DNA of 42,213 nt, from IMG/VR virus record IMGVR_UViG_3300025118_000036, positions 1 through 42,213 of that record, one strand, 5' to 3'. The number at the start of each line of letters is the position of its first letter. The first letter of the stretch is position 1. Below, one piece after another: positions 30,803 through 40,868 of this stretch. The notes under the pieces were generated by a model, which worked only from the letters and a program-made list of their open reading frames with translations, was not told the DNA's origin and made no database searches. The position numbers were made by a program, and so were the translations under genes. The stretch is from a virus.

Positions 30803-33800
30803 ATGGCTTGGGTTTGGCATCATGGGTTTGAAACTGGTTTAGCTTACACAGGCTATAAAAACAGCATTTCTACAGGCGGGGCTTACGGGGCTTCTGGTTG
30901 GGTTGTAATCGATGATGGGTCTGGTAACTATCCTGACTTTGCAAGCACGACTGTACACCCTTCTGGCAGCGCTACAGGCGGTGCTGAAAGTGACTACTCT
31001 CTAAAATTAGATAGAGAGAACCAGAAAGCAGGCCCAATGGCGCTGCGATCAGATGCTTCTGGGACAGCAGAGGCGTTTGCTGGGTTGTCTATTTCGTTTG
31101 CTTTTAGAGCAGAAGGAACAGTAAGTACCAGCGGAAGCCCAATAACAGTCGTCAAAAGAAACGCTGGCGGTGCTTCTGCTGGCTTTTCTGTCACCCCTGT
31201 AGCTGGCGGGGGAGGGGACTTTTCCCTGGGCTTATCACTAGAAACAGATGGCACATCACCAGTAGCTAAGGCTACACCTACCGCACTAAGTTCAAACACT
31301 TGGTATTGGATTACAGTAGGAGCATCTAATTCTGGTGGAAACAGGTACTACAGGCTCTACATAAATGGTGTGCTTGAAATCCAAATCATAGATGCTGGAA
31401 GTGCTATAAACTGGCGTACATTTGAGTTTGGATGGCCAGGTTCAAGCGGCGTTCAAGATTTCTTTTTCGATGATGTTGTTGTTTATAATCAACCAGAGAT
31501 TTTCTCAGATATAGATTCGTCAAATACAGACTCTTGTAACCAAAGGCACCATATCTTTGGGCTTCCAACTGCAAGGGTTGTAGAGCGCGATTACTTTACT
31601 ACTGATTCAGGCGCAACAGGCGAAAGCGATCTACTGACTGCGCTTCAAACCAAAAACCTGACCACTTACCTAAAAGTAACAAGCGCTACAGCCAAGACGC
31701 TAAAGCTTAACGTAAAGTCTGCTTCTGCTGTAATTGACACAGAATATGTGCCGCCAACTATCGTGTCTGTTTCCGCCGCTGTTCCACTTATGATGGATTC
31801 TGTTGGTTCGGAATGTGGTGTTGTCCTTTTGCGTGATGGTGTTCAAAAATCCGCCACTGGTACTTATAGCGGATCAACCCGTACTGAAGGTTATGGGGGC
31901 ACTACAACATACGATGACGGCGTTTTAATGCAGGTGCCAGCATACGGATCTGGCTTTAGTGCAAGCGATGTTATTGAGCTTGAGGATATTGATCGGGCTA
32001 ATTTAACTTTAGAAGTCACCATAGCGCCGACAACCGCCTTTTCTATATCTAAGGTTTATTCTGCAATAGTTGAAGTCCTTTGGAATAAGAAGCGAAGAGC
32101 ATCAAAAGCATCTACAAGAACAGACATTGAGCCTAAAGCCGCGCTGATCTTCCAAGATCCAGAACTACTAAAAGACAACAAAGACGATACTACCGCTGCA
32201 ATAGGGTACAGCTTCACCCAAAGAAGCCCAATGCAAGGGGTAACATCACCAGATACTTCAAACGACGGCAGTATGCTTGCCTTCCTTCAGGGCGACTGGA
32301 ATGAAGATAAAGGTGAAGTTAACGCGAGAACACCACAAGACATTAACCTTCAAGTATGCCAAAGCGGTGGGTTGCTGTCTGGTTCAGAATGGATGTGGGG
32401 GTACAAAGAATTCCCAGAAAACCCAGCAAGCAGCTTCTATATGGGGTACAGCGATCCAAAGCTCCCTTGGACAGCTTATGAGCCATTTGCGAACGGCACA
32501 GCTACCCTTGGCGCAGGGGGCGGCGTTGGTGAATTTTTAGAGGTTGCATACTCTAGTAAATTTGATCGAGTGTTGTTCTTCAGGCTTAGGGCTGGACAAT
32601 TTGAAATAGCTTACAAAAACAACAGCATGTATGGGACTTACGACAGTGGGTACGAAACCATATTCAGCTACGCAAAGTTGTACCAAGACACTGCTGGCCA
32701 CCTAAATACATCTGGTACCAATGTCACCAATTATATGCGTGACCTAACTACCGACAATTGGGGCTTTAGTGTTGTAGAAACTGATGATGGTGTAATGCAC
32801 CTATTCATTGGGTACAAAACACCAAAGCACAGCCCCATGACGGCTGTCGGCGCTATAGATGCTTCTGATATTGCGAGGTACACATCTGATGATGGTGGCC
32901 TAAATTGGAGATTTGAAGAAGACGGGATCTTAGAGAAGTATTTTGAAGGGCCAACCCTTACCGACTTTTTCCAAGTAGCTGTTTCTGGGAACTGGTTTTA
33001 CATGGGGCTACTGGAAATTGGGATCTCTGAAAAAACAAGAGGTTTCTACTCACTAATCTCTAGCAACCAAGGTGCTTCTTGGGTGCAGGGTTACCCAGCA
33101 GATCCCAATACTGGAGCAGACGATCCAAATGCTCAAATAGTAGAAAAACAAGGATTCCCAGGAAACCTTTCAAGCAGCGCATTGGCTGATGTCGGTGCTG
33201 TTTTTAGCATTTGTGGTTCGCAAACAGGCGATGGAACATTCATCGTATATGCGGGGTATTGGGGAGCATCTCCAGACACAACGGTTGGTAGTAGGGTCAT
33301 ACAGGTGTTTACTGCTTACAGGACTGGTAAGCTACAAGCGGTAACGACTGGTTCTGTTTACCTTGGCACTCAATATTCGTATTACAATACGCTTTACACC
33401 CCACAAGCGATGTGTGCGGTAGCTGGGCCATCAGACGTATTCGTGTTTGCAAACGGCTATTTGGAAGGGTTTGACGCTTCTGCTGGAGCATTGACCGATA
33501 TGGGTTGGGTAGGTTCTACTTCAAGAATAATACCAATCAATAAGATTGAAGATATTTCGATCTTTGGTAATAATAATTCGTCCCCTTACGATATTGATAG
33601 ACGTACAGAAGGATCTTGGGCTGCTTATTCTGGTACCCAACAAAGGGATTATCTTGGGATGATGGGTAGCCAAGGCTACACCCCTTCGTTTATTCGCGGA
33701 GTATGGGCTGGGGATCGCATCATTACAGCCCATAGGGCTTATAATTCAGTGGATCAAGACATAGCCCTAGAAGGGACAAGAGCGCAAGAGTGGGGTGGTT

Positions 33801-35854
33801 GGTCTTACAAGCCACTAAGAGCAGAAAACTCTTGGGCAAGCCCGTTCCCTAACGGTATTGCATGTGCTTACTGGAACGCCTCTATGGGCGCTATAGACTG
33901 GACTACTGCTGATTCACCTACTGTTAGCGCTAGATTTTGGGACGTAGATGCTGATGGTACTGGTTATTCAAACGAAATTGATAATACTGATCTTACGCTC
34001 AAGTTCACATCTACTGTGGCTAACAACAACCGAATTTACGCTAGAAAAGATAATGGATTCTTAGTAAACTCAACATCAGCTTCTGCATTAACTCAAAGCA
34101 TAGGCTGTAGGGGACTTGTTGCTTGGTCGGTAAACCTAAAAGATATTCAGGACAGTATTCCAGCAAAAGGCCCAAGCTGGCAGGGGCCTCTTTTATCCGA
34201 CACGGGTCAAAATTTGACTGCCAATGGGCCAACGACAGGTGTTGTATCTAAAATAGTCAAGTACATGCCCACAGCCGCAACAACAATGGAAGCTATTGTT
34301 ACTGTAGACATGGTACGCAACGGCAGTAATTATGACTTCCATATTTATGACAATGTTGCGGGCACTTCTCTAGCTGTTTTCAGCAAGGCAACGTATGATG
34401 TAGCAATGGATTGCAGGCTGTCGTTGTATGATGATCAGCACTACAATGGTGCTGCTGGGACAACAAATCAATTTTGCGATTTGGCTGTTGGGTTACATGG
34501 TGTCCGCTACCCTGCGTGGGTTTCTACTGGCCAGCTTACTCTTTCATTTAGGGCTGTTTCATCTGGAACCACAGATGAGCGCGAAAATGTGTGGTGGGGC
34601 AACTTTGGTAACGGCACTGGTTTTAGTGTGAGCACACAATCTTCCAGGTGGTCACAATTCCTAGTATCTAGGTTGAACCAAGGTAATTCACTAAGCCAAG
34701 TTGATTGGGACGAAACTACCAACAATAGGGGCTTCCCATGCACCCCTTATGGGCAAGACTTAGCCCAAGGTATTTCTGCAAGGTGGGGCGGCGACGGGGC
34801 AATGGCTAGGGATAGCTTTGTTGGAAAAGCAGAATTCCAGTATGGAATGGCTAAGCTACCGCTCGCTTCCAAAAAATATGAGTGGCGCTCTAACAACCTA
34901 GGTGCAGGCGCAACTGAGACATTAGCGTGGCGTGCTGGAAATGCTGAAGACGATGGCTATGTTCACAGCTTTGCCCACAGAGCTTTTAGTGTGTGGGGTG
35001 CGAACACAAGGCTAATGACCCTAAGCTACCAATACCCAGGAGCAAGCACTAACATCTCTATCGACCTTACAGAGTACACAAGCTCTATAGTTAGCCTTGG
35101 GGATACGGGCGCTTCATCAACAATGAATTCTAAGCTATCGTTCCAAGTGCCAACCAATGATGCTAGGCGTTGGCGTGAAAATGAGTTGGCTGGAAAATAT
35201 GTTGATATTGAGGCTTTAGACGGCAATAAGCGGGCATATAAAATATCTGGAAACAGGGGTAATTTAGTCTCTATTACTGGCCTAAATACCCTTATGCAGA
35301 ATGTGATTTCACCGCTTTCTACCTTGTATATTTACAGCGGCAACAAAACAGTATTCTTTGATCAAGACATGGAATACAACGAAATGACATTAGCGATGAC
35401 AGCAGGCGGGACTACTGCCACTAATCCAAACCCACCAGAGGGTTACTTCAAAGTCAGCAATGTTGTTGCTGGCATGACATTGCCGTTCTCGGTTCCTTTA
35501 GATTGGAAATCAACCCTTGCCGAAAAAGGCAATGTGTCCCTTTATACGGCTAAAACTGGTGTTAGGTCAGCTTATAAGCAAGGCTCGCCAAGAAAATCCT
35601 TTTCTGGCCAAGTAAAGGGAGACATAGAAGAGTGGCGGAACAGCTTCAGATCTATGGTAAACAAGATTTCTGATTACAGCGCCAACCCACTGGTCTTATG
35701 TTTGGACACCTCATCATCAGATGATGAGAATACAATCTATTGTAGGTTTACTGGAGAAACAAAGGATCAAAACGTCGGGTGGGCTTACAGTGAAACTTCC
35801 AACAAGTGGTACCAAGTGGGGGACACAACAGTAACATTTGAAGAGGAAGTTTAG
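30803..35854 (+). CDS. Very large tail protein with lectin-like front and Asp-boxes
   Basis: This 1683-residue protein has AAGGGG before its ATG and follows the tape measure gene by 9 bases. Residues 1-240 read as a LamG/concanavalin-type beta sandwich (HHGFETGLAYTGY; WYWITVGAS; YRLYINGVLEIQI). Two Asp-box-like motifs, SDDGGLNWRF near 694 and SSNQGASWVQG near 752, are typical of sialidase-type beta-propellers. Further beta-rich repeats follow, and a C-terminal domain about 250 residues long adjoins the next tail gene. It probably forms a tail-tip or side structure that binds or cleaves host glycans. Catalytic residues cannot be assigned. Confidence 0.7.
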   Translation: MAWVWHHGFETGLAYTGYKNSISTGGAYGASGWVVIDDGSGNYPDFASTTVHPSGSATGGAESDYSLKLDRENQKAGPMALRSDASGTAEAFAGLSISFAFRAEGTVSTSGSPITVVKRNAGGASAGFSVTPVAGGGGDFSLGLSLETDGTSPVAKATPTALSSNTWYWITVGASNSGGNRYYRLYINGVLEIQIIDAGSAINWRTFEFGWPGSSGVQDFFFDDVVVYNQPEIFSDIDSSNTDSCNQRHHIFGLPTARVVERDYFTTDSGATGESDLLTALQTKNLTTYLKVTSATAKTLKLNVKSASAVIDTEYVPPTIVSVSAAVPLMMDSVGSECGVVLLRDGVQKSATGTYSGSTRTEGYGGTTTYDDGVLMQVPAYGSGFSASDVIELEDIDRANLTLEVTIAPTTAFSISKVYSAIVEVLWNKKRRASKASTRTDIEPKAALIFQDPELLKDNKDDTTAAIGYSFTQRSPMQGVTSPDTSNDGSMLAFLQGDWNEDKGEVNARTPQDINLQVCQSGGLLSGSEWMWGYKEFPENPASSFYMGYSDPKLPWTAYEPFANGTATLGAGGGVGEFLEVAYSSKFDRVLFFRLRAGQFEIAYKNNSMYGTYDSGYETIFSYAKLYQDTAGHLNTSGTNVTNYMRDLTTDNWGFSVVETDDGVMHLFIGYKTPKHSPMTAVGAIDASDIARYTSDDGGLNWRFEEDGILEKYFEGPTLTDFFQVAVSGNWFYMGLLEIGISEKTRGFYSLISSNQGASWVQGYPADPNTGADDPNAQIVEKQGFPGNLSSSALADVGAVFSICGSQTGDGTFIVYAGYWGASPDTTVGSRVIQVFTAYRTGKLQAVTTGSVYLGTQYSYYNTLYTPQAMCAVAGPSDVFVFANGYLEGFDASAGALTDMGWVGSTSRIIPINKIEDISIFGNNNSSPYDIDRRTEGSWAAYSGTQQRDYLGMMGSQGYTPSFIRGVWAGDRIITAHRAYNSVDQDIALEGTRAQEWGGWSYKPLRAENSWASPFPNGIACAYWNASMGAIDWTTADSPTVSARFWDVDADGTGYSNEIDNTDLTLKFTSTVANNNRIYARKDNGFLVNSTSASALTQSIGCRGLVAWSVNLKDIQDSIPAKGPSWQGPLLSDTGQNLTANGPTTGVVSKIVKYMPTAATTMEAIVTVDMVRNGSNYDFHIYDNVAGTSLAVFSKATYDVAMDCRLSLYDDQHYNGAAGTTNQFCDLAVGLHGVRYPAWVSTGQLTLSFRAVSSGTTDERENVWWGNFGNGTGFSVSTQSSRWSQFLVSRLNQGNSLSQVDWDETTNNRGFPCTPYGQDLAQGISARWGGDGAMARDSFVGKAEFQYGMAKLPLASKKYEWRSNNLGAGATETLAWRAGNAEDDGYVHSFAHRAFSVWGANTRLMTLSYQYPGASTNISIDLTEYTSSIVSLGDTGASSTMNSKLSFQVPTNDARRWRENELAGKYVDIEALDGNKRAYKISGNRGNLVSITGLNTLMQNVISPLSTLYIYSGNKTVFFDQDMEYNEMTLAMTAGGTTATNPNPPEGYFKVSNVVAGMTLPFSVPLDWKSTLAEKGNVSLYTAKTGVRSAYKQGSPRKSFSGQVKGDIEEWRNSFRSMVNKISDYSANPLVLCLDTSSSDDENTIYCRFTGETKDQNVGWAYSETSNKWYQVGDTTVTFEEEV

Positions 35855-37525
35855 GTGGCTGTAAACCTTTACACAGACCACCCAGCTTTTAGAGTCTGGG
35901 ATAAGAATAGGTACGGCGGCAAAATGCTTTTGAGCACGTATTGGGCTGACTACCTACGTGCTGATCCAGACCTTAGCCACCTAGTAATGTGTATAGATGT
36001 TGTGTTTGGTGTAGACAAGCGTGTCTTCATCTCAAGTAGGGAATGTAATACCACCTCTACAGAAACAGGGGCAGAGTACAACTACCTACCTGTTATGTCT
36101 TCCGAACCGCCTATCTCCAACAGCATTGATATTGGAAGCGGCAACAGTTCTGCCAGAAGCTTTAGTTTCACCCTGCCGAATGAGCTTGTAGATGCGGCAT
36201 CTTTAATCTCCAAAGGTAGGATGCTTGCTGGTGTAGCGGAGGTTTCTCTACAATACGATGGTGGGGATTATGACAATAGGCTTGTGCTTATGCGGGGTGA
36301 AATGGACAGTGGGGTTAACTTTTTCCCTGCTGACGGTGGTACGATAGAATTCAGCATTACAGATCCTAAAGAGTCAATGGATTTATCTTTACCGCCTTAT
36401 GTTGTGGACAATGTGGCATTTAGGCAAGCGCCAAAAGAGTCTATAGGCCGCAGGTATCCTATTGTAGCCAACAGTTATGAATGGGTTCCGTGTATTTGGG
36501 TGAGCGGGACAGCATCTCTGCAACAATTGATGGTGGGGATAGGGGATCTTGATGTGCAGTCTGGTGGTTCAGACAGCATCTATGTTGATGGCGTGGCTTA
36601 CGGGACAACAGATATTACTTACGGGTGGTCTGTGTTTCGTGGAAATGACGATAAAGGGGTGCCTTATACGGGTATCGAGTTTACTAACAATCCATCTACG
36701 GAATATACCGAAGCAGTATATGTGAAGGTTTCAAGGGGTGTTTCAAGCCAAAACCCAATCGGCCAAGCGCTGTACTTTCTTGAAGAGTACTCTACTTTTG
36801 GTAAAGCCAGCATAAACTATCAAGCCTTTTCTTTAGCTAACAATAAGGCTTCTTCTTTAAAGTCCACCACATTAGTAAATGCTGGAAGCGGCAATGACGC
36901 TACAACGCTTTCATTTATAGAACAAGGGTTGCTTGGTTGTTTCCCTATGGTTTCTATGGCTTGGATGCTGGGCGGATACGGCCCTGTATTTGTGGACAGG
37001 AATGGGGCTAAGGTTGGGTTTAAACTTAATGCCCAAACGCACCCTGTCATGGGGAGGGCTACAGCAGTATCCGAAACAGCTAAGAATAAGTCTTATAATA
37101 GCTTCACTGTTGAGTATAAATTCAATGCAATGGAGAATGTGTACGAAGGCGTTGTTTTAGCCGATCATACCAATAATGCTCTATGTAATGTAAGCGCACA
37201 GAATATCGGGCTAAGGCAGCACATTTCTATACAATGCCCGTACATCAATGACGATCAGACTGCTGGGCTAGTCGTAGACTGGCTTGTATCCCACTTAAGC
37301 TTGCCTTCGTATTATGTTGAGTATGAATGTATAGCCAGCGCTATGTTTTCTGTATCTTTAGGGGATAATATTTCACTAACTGATGATGAATTTGGTTGGG
37401 AAAACGAGTCTGCTACAATAGTTTCTATTACTTACCAATCAGGGAGGGTCGTTTTGGGCGCTCGTGTTTGGTCGCCGTACTATGCAAAGTTAGACGGTGA
37501 TGTTTCCACTTATTCAATAGCGTAG
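35855..37525 (+). CDS. Tail tip/hub protein
   Basis: This 556-residue protein starts at GTG on the base after the preceding stop. It is beta-rich, with PISNSIDIGSGNSSARSFSF near 87-106 and MRGEMDSGVNFFPADGGTIEF near 145-165. Its later part (VLADHTNNALCNVSAQNIGL; VSLGDNISLTDDEFGWENE) resembles phage hub proteins that close the tail end. The position, after the large tip protein and before fibres, fits a hub or baseplate component. No enzymatic motif is visible. Confidence 0.6.
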   Translation: MAVNLYTDHPAFRVWDKNRYGGKMLLSTYWADYLRADPDLSHLVMCIDVVFGVDKRVFISSRECNTTSTETGAEYNYLPVMSSEPPISNSIDIGSGNSSARSFSFTLPNELVDAASLISKGRMLAGVAEVSLQYDGGDYDNRLVLMRGEMDSGVNFFPADGGTIEFSITDPKESMDLSLPPYVVDNVAFRQAPKESIGRRYPIVANSYEWVPCIWVSGTASLQQLMVGIGDLDVQSGGSDSIYVDGVAYGTTDITYGWSVFRGNDDKGVPYTGIEFTNNPSTEYTEAVYVKVSRGVSSQNPIGQALYFLEEYSTFGKASINYQAFSLANNKASSLKSTTLVNAGSGNDATTLSFIEQGLLGCFPMVSMAWMLGGYGPVFVDRNGAKVGFKLNAQTHPVMGRATAVSETAKNKSYNSFTVEYKFNAMENVYEGVVLADHTNNALCNVSAQNIGLRQHISIQCPYINDDQTAGLVVDWLVSHLSLPSYYVEYECIASAMFSVSLGDNISLTDDEFGWENESATIVSITYQSGRVVLGARVWSPYYAKLDGDVSTYSIA

Positions 37526-37535
37526 CGCGTATAAT

Positions 37536-38414
37536 ATGGCGGCTGAAAAAGAAAGGTTAGTATTACTCAATCGGGCGCGGCACGCCCCGAAGTTGCGCGA
37601 TGACGTAACAAACGAAACCCCAAATGGGTACGTCTTAAAATGGGATCAGTCTAGCCTTTCTTGGTACCCATCAGCAGATTCAGAGGGTACTATAAAATCG
37701 GTTGTTGGTACAGCTAACCAAATAACGGCCAACACTGTCGATGGCGTAGTAACAGTTGGTCTTGATCCAAGTATAGAAACCCAGAGTATGAGCTTATCTG
37801 GAAATCTCGCTGTTTCTGGTAAGCAAGTTGCTGGCTACACTGTACCAGGGGATTACCCTTATACTGTCGGTGCGGCGGACTACATAGTTACCGTCAATAC
37901 TGCCGAGTCTGCTAAGTCAGTTACCCTTCCAAATGCGGCCACTGCTGGATCGGGTCGTATAATTCATGTTGTAGACCAACTTCCTGGTGGTGGCGGCGCT
38001 GGCGTAAATAAGATTACTATCAATGCTTCCGACCCTACGGGAAGCGGCGGTATCGGCATTGCTGGGGCTAACAGTAAAATAATAGAGACAAACGGTGGCT
38101 ACCTTTGCCTTGTGAGCAATGGGCTTGCTACTGGGAGTGGTGGCGGCTGGCTAATCATTAGCGCAAAGCTTAATGACTACGCTTTCTTGGAAATAGAAAA
38201 TGATCTTAGTGGCCAAGTAGATGGTGATCAGACTATATTCAATACAACACAAAGTTATAAAGCAGGAAGCTTGGTAGTGTACTTCAATGGAATGAGGCAA
38301 AGAACGGGGTCGGGGAAGGAAGTTGTAGAAACAACCTCTAGTTCATTCACTACATATTTTGGTGAAGCACCACCCGTTGGGTCTGTAGTTGTTGCGGTTT
38401 ATGAACCACTTTAG
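37536..38414 (+). CDS. Tail fibre protein
   Basis: This 292-residue protein has a short N-terminal adhesion segment (EKERLVLLNRARHAPKLRDD), G/A/T-rich beta-rich shaft sequence, and a compact C-terminal domain ending TTYFGEAPPVGSVVVAVYEPL. That ending shares its pattern (QTIFNTT, GSLVVYFNGMRQ, then GDxLxVxY-like) with the C-terminus of the fibre encoded at 38529. A fibre or its cap is the likely role. The ribosome binding site is weak. Confidence 0.65.
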   Translation: MAAEKERLVLLNRARHAPKLRDDVTNETPNGYVLKWDQSSLSWYPSADSEGTIKSVVGTANQITANTVDGVVTVGLDPSIETQSMSLSGNLAVSGKQVAGYTVPGDYPYTVGAADYIVTVNTAESAKSVTLPNAATAGSGRIIHVVDQLPGGGGAGVNKITINASDPTGSGGIGIAGANSKIIETNGGYLCLVSNGLATGSGGGWLIISAKLNDYAFLEIENDLSGQVDGDQTIFNTTQSYKAGSLVVYFNGMRQRTGSGKEVVETTSSSFTTYFGEAPPVGSVVVAVYEPL

Positions 38415-38470
38415 ATTAGCCGATTGACTTTAACAGTTTCAATATTAGGCGCAGTCTGATATTGATCACC

Positions 38471-38502
38471 ACAGTTTGCGATGGGGGTTGCAAACTGTTT
38501 TT
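38471..38502 (+). terminator. Intrinsic terminator between fibre genes
   Basis: ACAGTTTGC (38471-38479) pairs perfectly with GCAAACTGT (38490-38498), loop GATGGGGGTT, followed by four T. It lies between the two fibre genes, 30 bases before the next ATG, and could also act as a leader hairpin for that gene. Confidence 0.7.
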
Positions 38503-38528
38503 ACTAAACCCCACTACGGAGCATTATC

Positions 38529-40172
38529 ATGGCCCTTCAATTCGTCAGATCGCAGATCAAAGATCTTGCAATCGATACATCTAAATTGGCAGCAAACGCA
38601 GTCAACGCAACCAAAATGGATCTAACAGCAACCTATGACTTTACGGGCGGTACGCTTACGGTCGCAACACCTAGTGCTGATGCACAAGCCGCAACTAAAG
38701 GCTATGTAGATAGCATTGCACAGGGGCTTCACTGGAAAGACTCAGTAGCTGTTTGCGCTAGTGGAAATATTACACTTTCTGGTACACAGACCATTGATGG
38801 TGTTGCTGTCATTGCTAATGACCGCGTTCTTGTAAAAGGTCAGACAGATGGAACCGAGAACGGAATTTACGTTTGTGCTGTTGGCGCTTGGTCACGTTCA
38901 ACTGATATGAACGCGGCTGGCGAGTTCCTTGGGGCGGCAATGTTCGTTCGCGAAGGTACTGTAAACGCTGATTCTGGTTGGGTTTGTACTAACGATGCCG
39001 TGACTGTTGGCGTAACTTCTATAGCTTTCGCTCAATTCTCTGGCGCTGGACAGATTGTTGCTGGCCTTGGTCTTGCTAAGACTGGAAACACTCTTAGCGT
39101 GAACGTTGATGATTCTTCTCTTGAGATTTCTGGAGATAGCCTTCAGGTCAAAGCAGGCGGTATCACTTCTGCCATGATCGCTGATGGCGCAATCGTAAAT
39201 GCAGACATCAACGCTTCTGCGGCAATTGCATACAGCAAGCTGTCTTTGAACAACTCTGTCACTAACGCTGATTTAGCTGGAAGCATTGCTTACGGAAAGC
39301 TGGCTCTTGGTGGGGCTATCCTCAACAGTGACTTGGCTGGAAGTATTGCTTATAGCAAGTTGGCGCTTACTGGCGCAGTTCTAAATGCTGACTTGGCTGG
39401 AAGTATTGCTAATGACAAGCTGACCAACAACAGCATTACCATTGCTGGTTCTGCAACAGCATTAGGTGGTTCAATCTCAGCTTCAAGCATCTTGAATGTT
39501 GATATGGGAGGTGATTTCACGATTGGTACTCAAGGTGATGACAACGCCGTATTCAGTGGCAAGATCAAGGTTACTGGTAACCAGTTGCTTGATAATGCGA
39601 ACAATGCCGCTGTTTCATTTGATGGTGCTGGAAACATGGCCACAGGCGCTCTTCAGTTGAATGGTAACCTTATCAAAGCAAGCACTGGTGCTTCTGCAAT
39701 TACCTTGAGTGGTGCAGACGTAACCGTCGCTGGTGATTTGACTGTTACTGGTGATTTGACTGTTACTGGTGATGATATCACGATGACCACAAACACTGCT
39801 GGACACATGCTTGTTGCTGACGGTACTAACTACAACCCTGTAGCTATTAGTGGTGATGTTGCGATGGCATCTAACGGTGTCGTGACCATTCAGGCAGATG
39901 CTGTTGATCCTTCAATGATCGCATTCAGGCCACGTTACCAAGAATTCGCTGGTGATGGTACTGCAACTGTGTTCAACCTTAGCTTCCGTATTTTGGATGC
40001 TAACTGGCGTGTAGCCACTGTGTTCCGTAACGGACAGGCTCTTACCCAGGTTGCTTCTGGTGCTGATGATATAGATGAGTTCCAAGTTGCGGACAATGGT
40101 TCTGCTACTCAAATCACGTTTGGTGATGCACCAGAGTCTGGTGACGTACTCTACGTGACGTACTTAGCCTAA
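38529..40172 (+). CDS. Tail fibre with internal 20-residue repeats
   Basis: This 547-residue protein has ACGGAGC before its ATG. The N-terminus (FVRSQIKDLAIDTSKLAANAVNATKM) and ATKGYVDSIAQGLHWKDSV are typical of phage fibre or tip-attached proteins. Residues 217-300 contain four 20-residue repeats with the core DLAGSIAYSKLAL. An 18-bp tandem repeat makes GDLTVT twice near residue 402. The C-terminal 75 residues (EFAGDGTATVFNLSF, then GDVLYVTYLA) form a cap like the end of the gene at 37536. It should mediate host attachment. Terminators before and dense packing after suggest strong expression. Confidence 0.75.
   Translation: MALQFVRSQIKDLAIDTSKLAANAVNATKMDLTATYDFTGGTLTVATPSADAQAATKGYVDSIAQGLHWKDSVAVCASGNITLSGTQTIDGVAVIANDRVLVKGQTDGTENGIYVCAVGAWSRSTDMNAAGEFLGAAMFVREGTVNADSGWVCTNDAVTVGVTSIAFAQFSGAGQIVAGLGLAKTGNTLSVNVDDSSLEISGDSLQVKAGGITSAMIADGAIVNADINASAAIAYSKLSLNNSVTNADLAGSIAYGKLALGGAILNSDLAGSIAYSKLALTGAVLNADLAGSIANDKLTNNSITIAGSATALGGSISASSILNVDMGGDFTIGTQGDDNAVFSGKIKVTGNQLLDNANNAAVSFDGAGNMATGALQLNGNLIKASTGASAITLSGADVTVAGDLTVTGDLTVTGDDITMTTNTAGHMLVADGTNYNPVAISGDVAMASNGVVTIQADAVDPSMIAFRPRYQEFAGDGTATVFNLSFRILDANWRVATVFRNGQALTQVASGADDIDEFQVADNGSATQITFGDAPESGDVLYVTYLA
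39181..39420 (+). repeat. Four 60-bp tandem repeats in the fibre gene
   Basis: Units start at 39181, 39241, 39301 and 39361, each 60 bp (20 codons). The most conserved part encodes DLAGSIAYSKLAL. The later three copies are closest, the first is diverged. Such repeats are prone to recombination that changes fibre length. Confidence 0.8.
39731..39766 (+). repeat. 18-bp perfect tandem repeat in the fibre gene
   Basis: TGGTGATTTGACTGTTAC occurs twice in a row, at 39731-39748 and 39749-39766, adding six codons per copy (GDLTVT-type). A diverged continuation follows. Confidence 0.85.
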
Positions 40173-40633
40173 TGCGAAAAATACTAGTGCGATGGGATTC
40201 CCCAGATGGAACCGCTACTGTGTGTGCTGAAAGGGTTGGTGAACACCAATTACTCCCTTCGCACCTAGTATTATATAATGTGCAGGGGATGGCGGAATCG
40301 TCATTCCCTGCCGTTACTATTGATACGCTGGCTATCAAGCGTGAAGAAATCTCTTACATGGCGGAAGGGAATCAAGAACAAGAGACAAAGGGGGAAAGTG
40401 TTGCTACTGTTGAGCAACAGCCAGTAGCCCCTGTTCCTGTAGAAAAGGGAAAAGCGGAAAAAGCGCAAACTACTGAACAAACCGAAGAAAAGGCGGAAGT
40501 AAAAGTTCCAACTGATTCTGTAAAGAAACAAACTGCTGGGGAGCAATCAGAAAATGGAGCAAATAATAGCGTCATACGCCGCACTCGTCCTAAGCGCAAT
40601 CGTCGGACTAGATCACGTAATCCGCAGGTCTAA
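40172..40633 (+). CDS. Unknown protein with disordered acidic/basic tail
   Basis: This 153-residue protein overlaps the fibre stop by one base (TAATG). Residues 1-65 look folded (MRKILVRWDSPDGTATVCAE). Residues 66-130 are E/K/Q/T-rich and disordered, and the last 18 are very Arg-rich because they overlap, in another frame, the start of the gene at 40554. A fibre-assembly partner is a guess from position alone. Confidence 0.55.
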   Translation: MRKILVRWDSPDGTATVCAERVGEHQLLPSHLVLYNVQGMAESSFPAVTIDTLAIKREEISYMAEGNQEQETKGESVATVEQQPVAPVPVEKGKAEKAQTTEQTEEKAEVKVPTDSVKKQTAGEQSENGANNSVIRRTRPKRNRRTRSRNPQV

Positions 40634-40868
40634 AGACGACACTAAATCTTCGTTCGAAAAAACCGATGAACAACTAGTCTCGTTACGTTCATTTCGTGAT
40701 AGGATAGAAGGAGCCAACGCGCTTAAAAGGTTATCTAAGGTTGAAACTCTACAAAGGGCTGATGAAAATGCCCTAATAAGGATCGAGCAAAAACTTCAAG
40801 CACTAGAGACTATACTTACAGTTTTGGCTGAAGATATTAGGGAAATGGGAAAGAATGATGCAACGTAA
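40554..40868 (+). CDS. Membrane-anchored coiled-coil protein (lysis module candidate)
   Basis: This 104-residue protein overlaps the previous gene by 80 bases in a different frame, with GGGGAG 10 bases before its ATG. A hydrophobic segment at about 4-22 is followed by a charged helical region to the end (SLRSFRDRIEGANALKRL; RIEQKLQALETILTVLAEDI). One N-terminal helix plus coiled coil fits an i-spanin or holin-accessory layout, common beside lysis genes. No family is recognised. Confidence 0.6.
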   Translation: MEQIIASYAALVLSAIVGLDHVIRRSKDDTKSSFEKTDEQLVSLRSFRDRIEGANALKRLSKVETLQRADENALIRIEQKLQALETILTVLAEDIREMGKNDAT

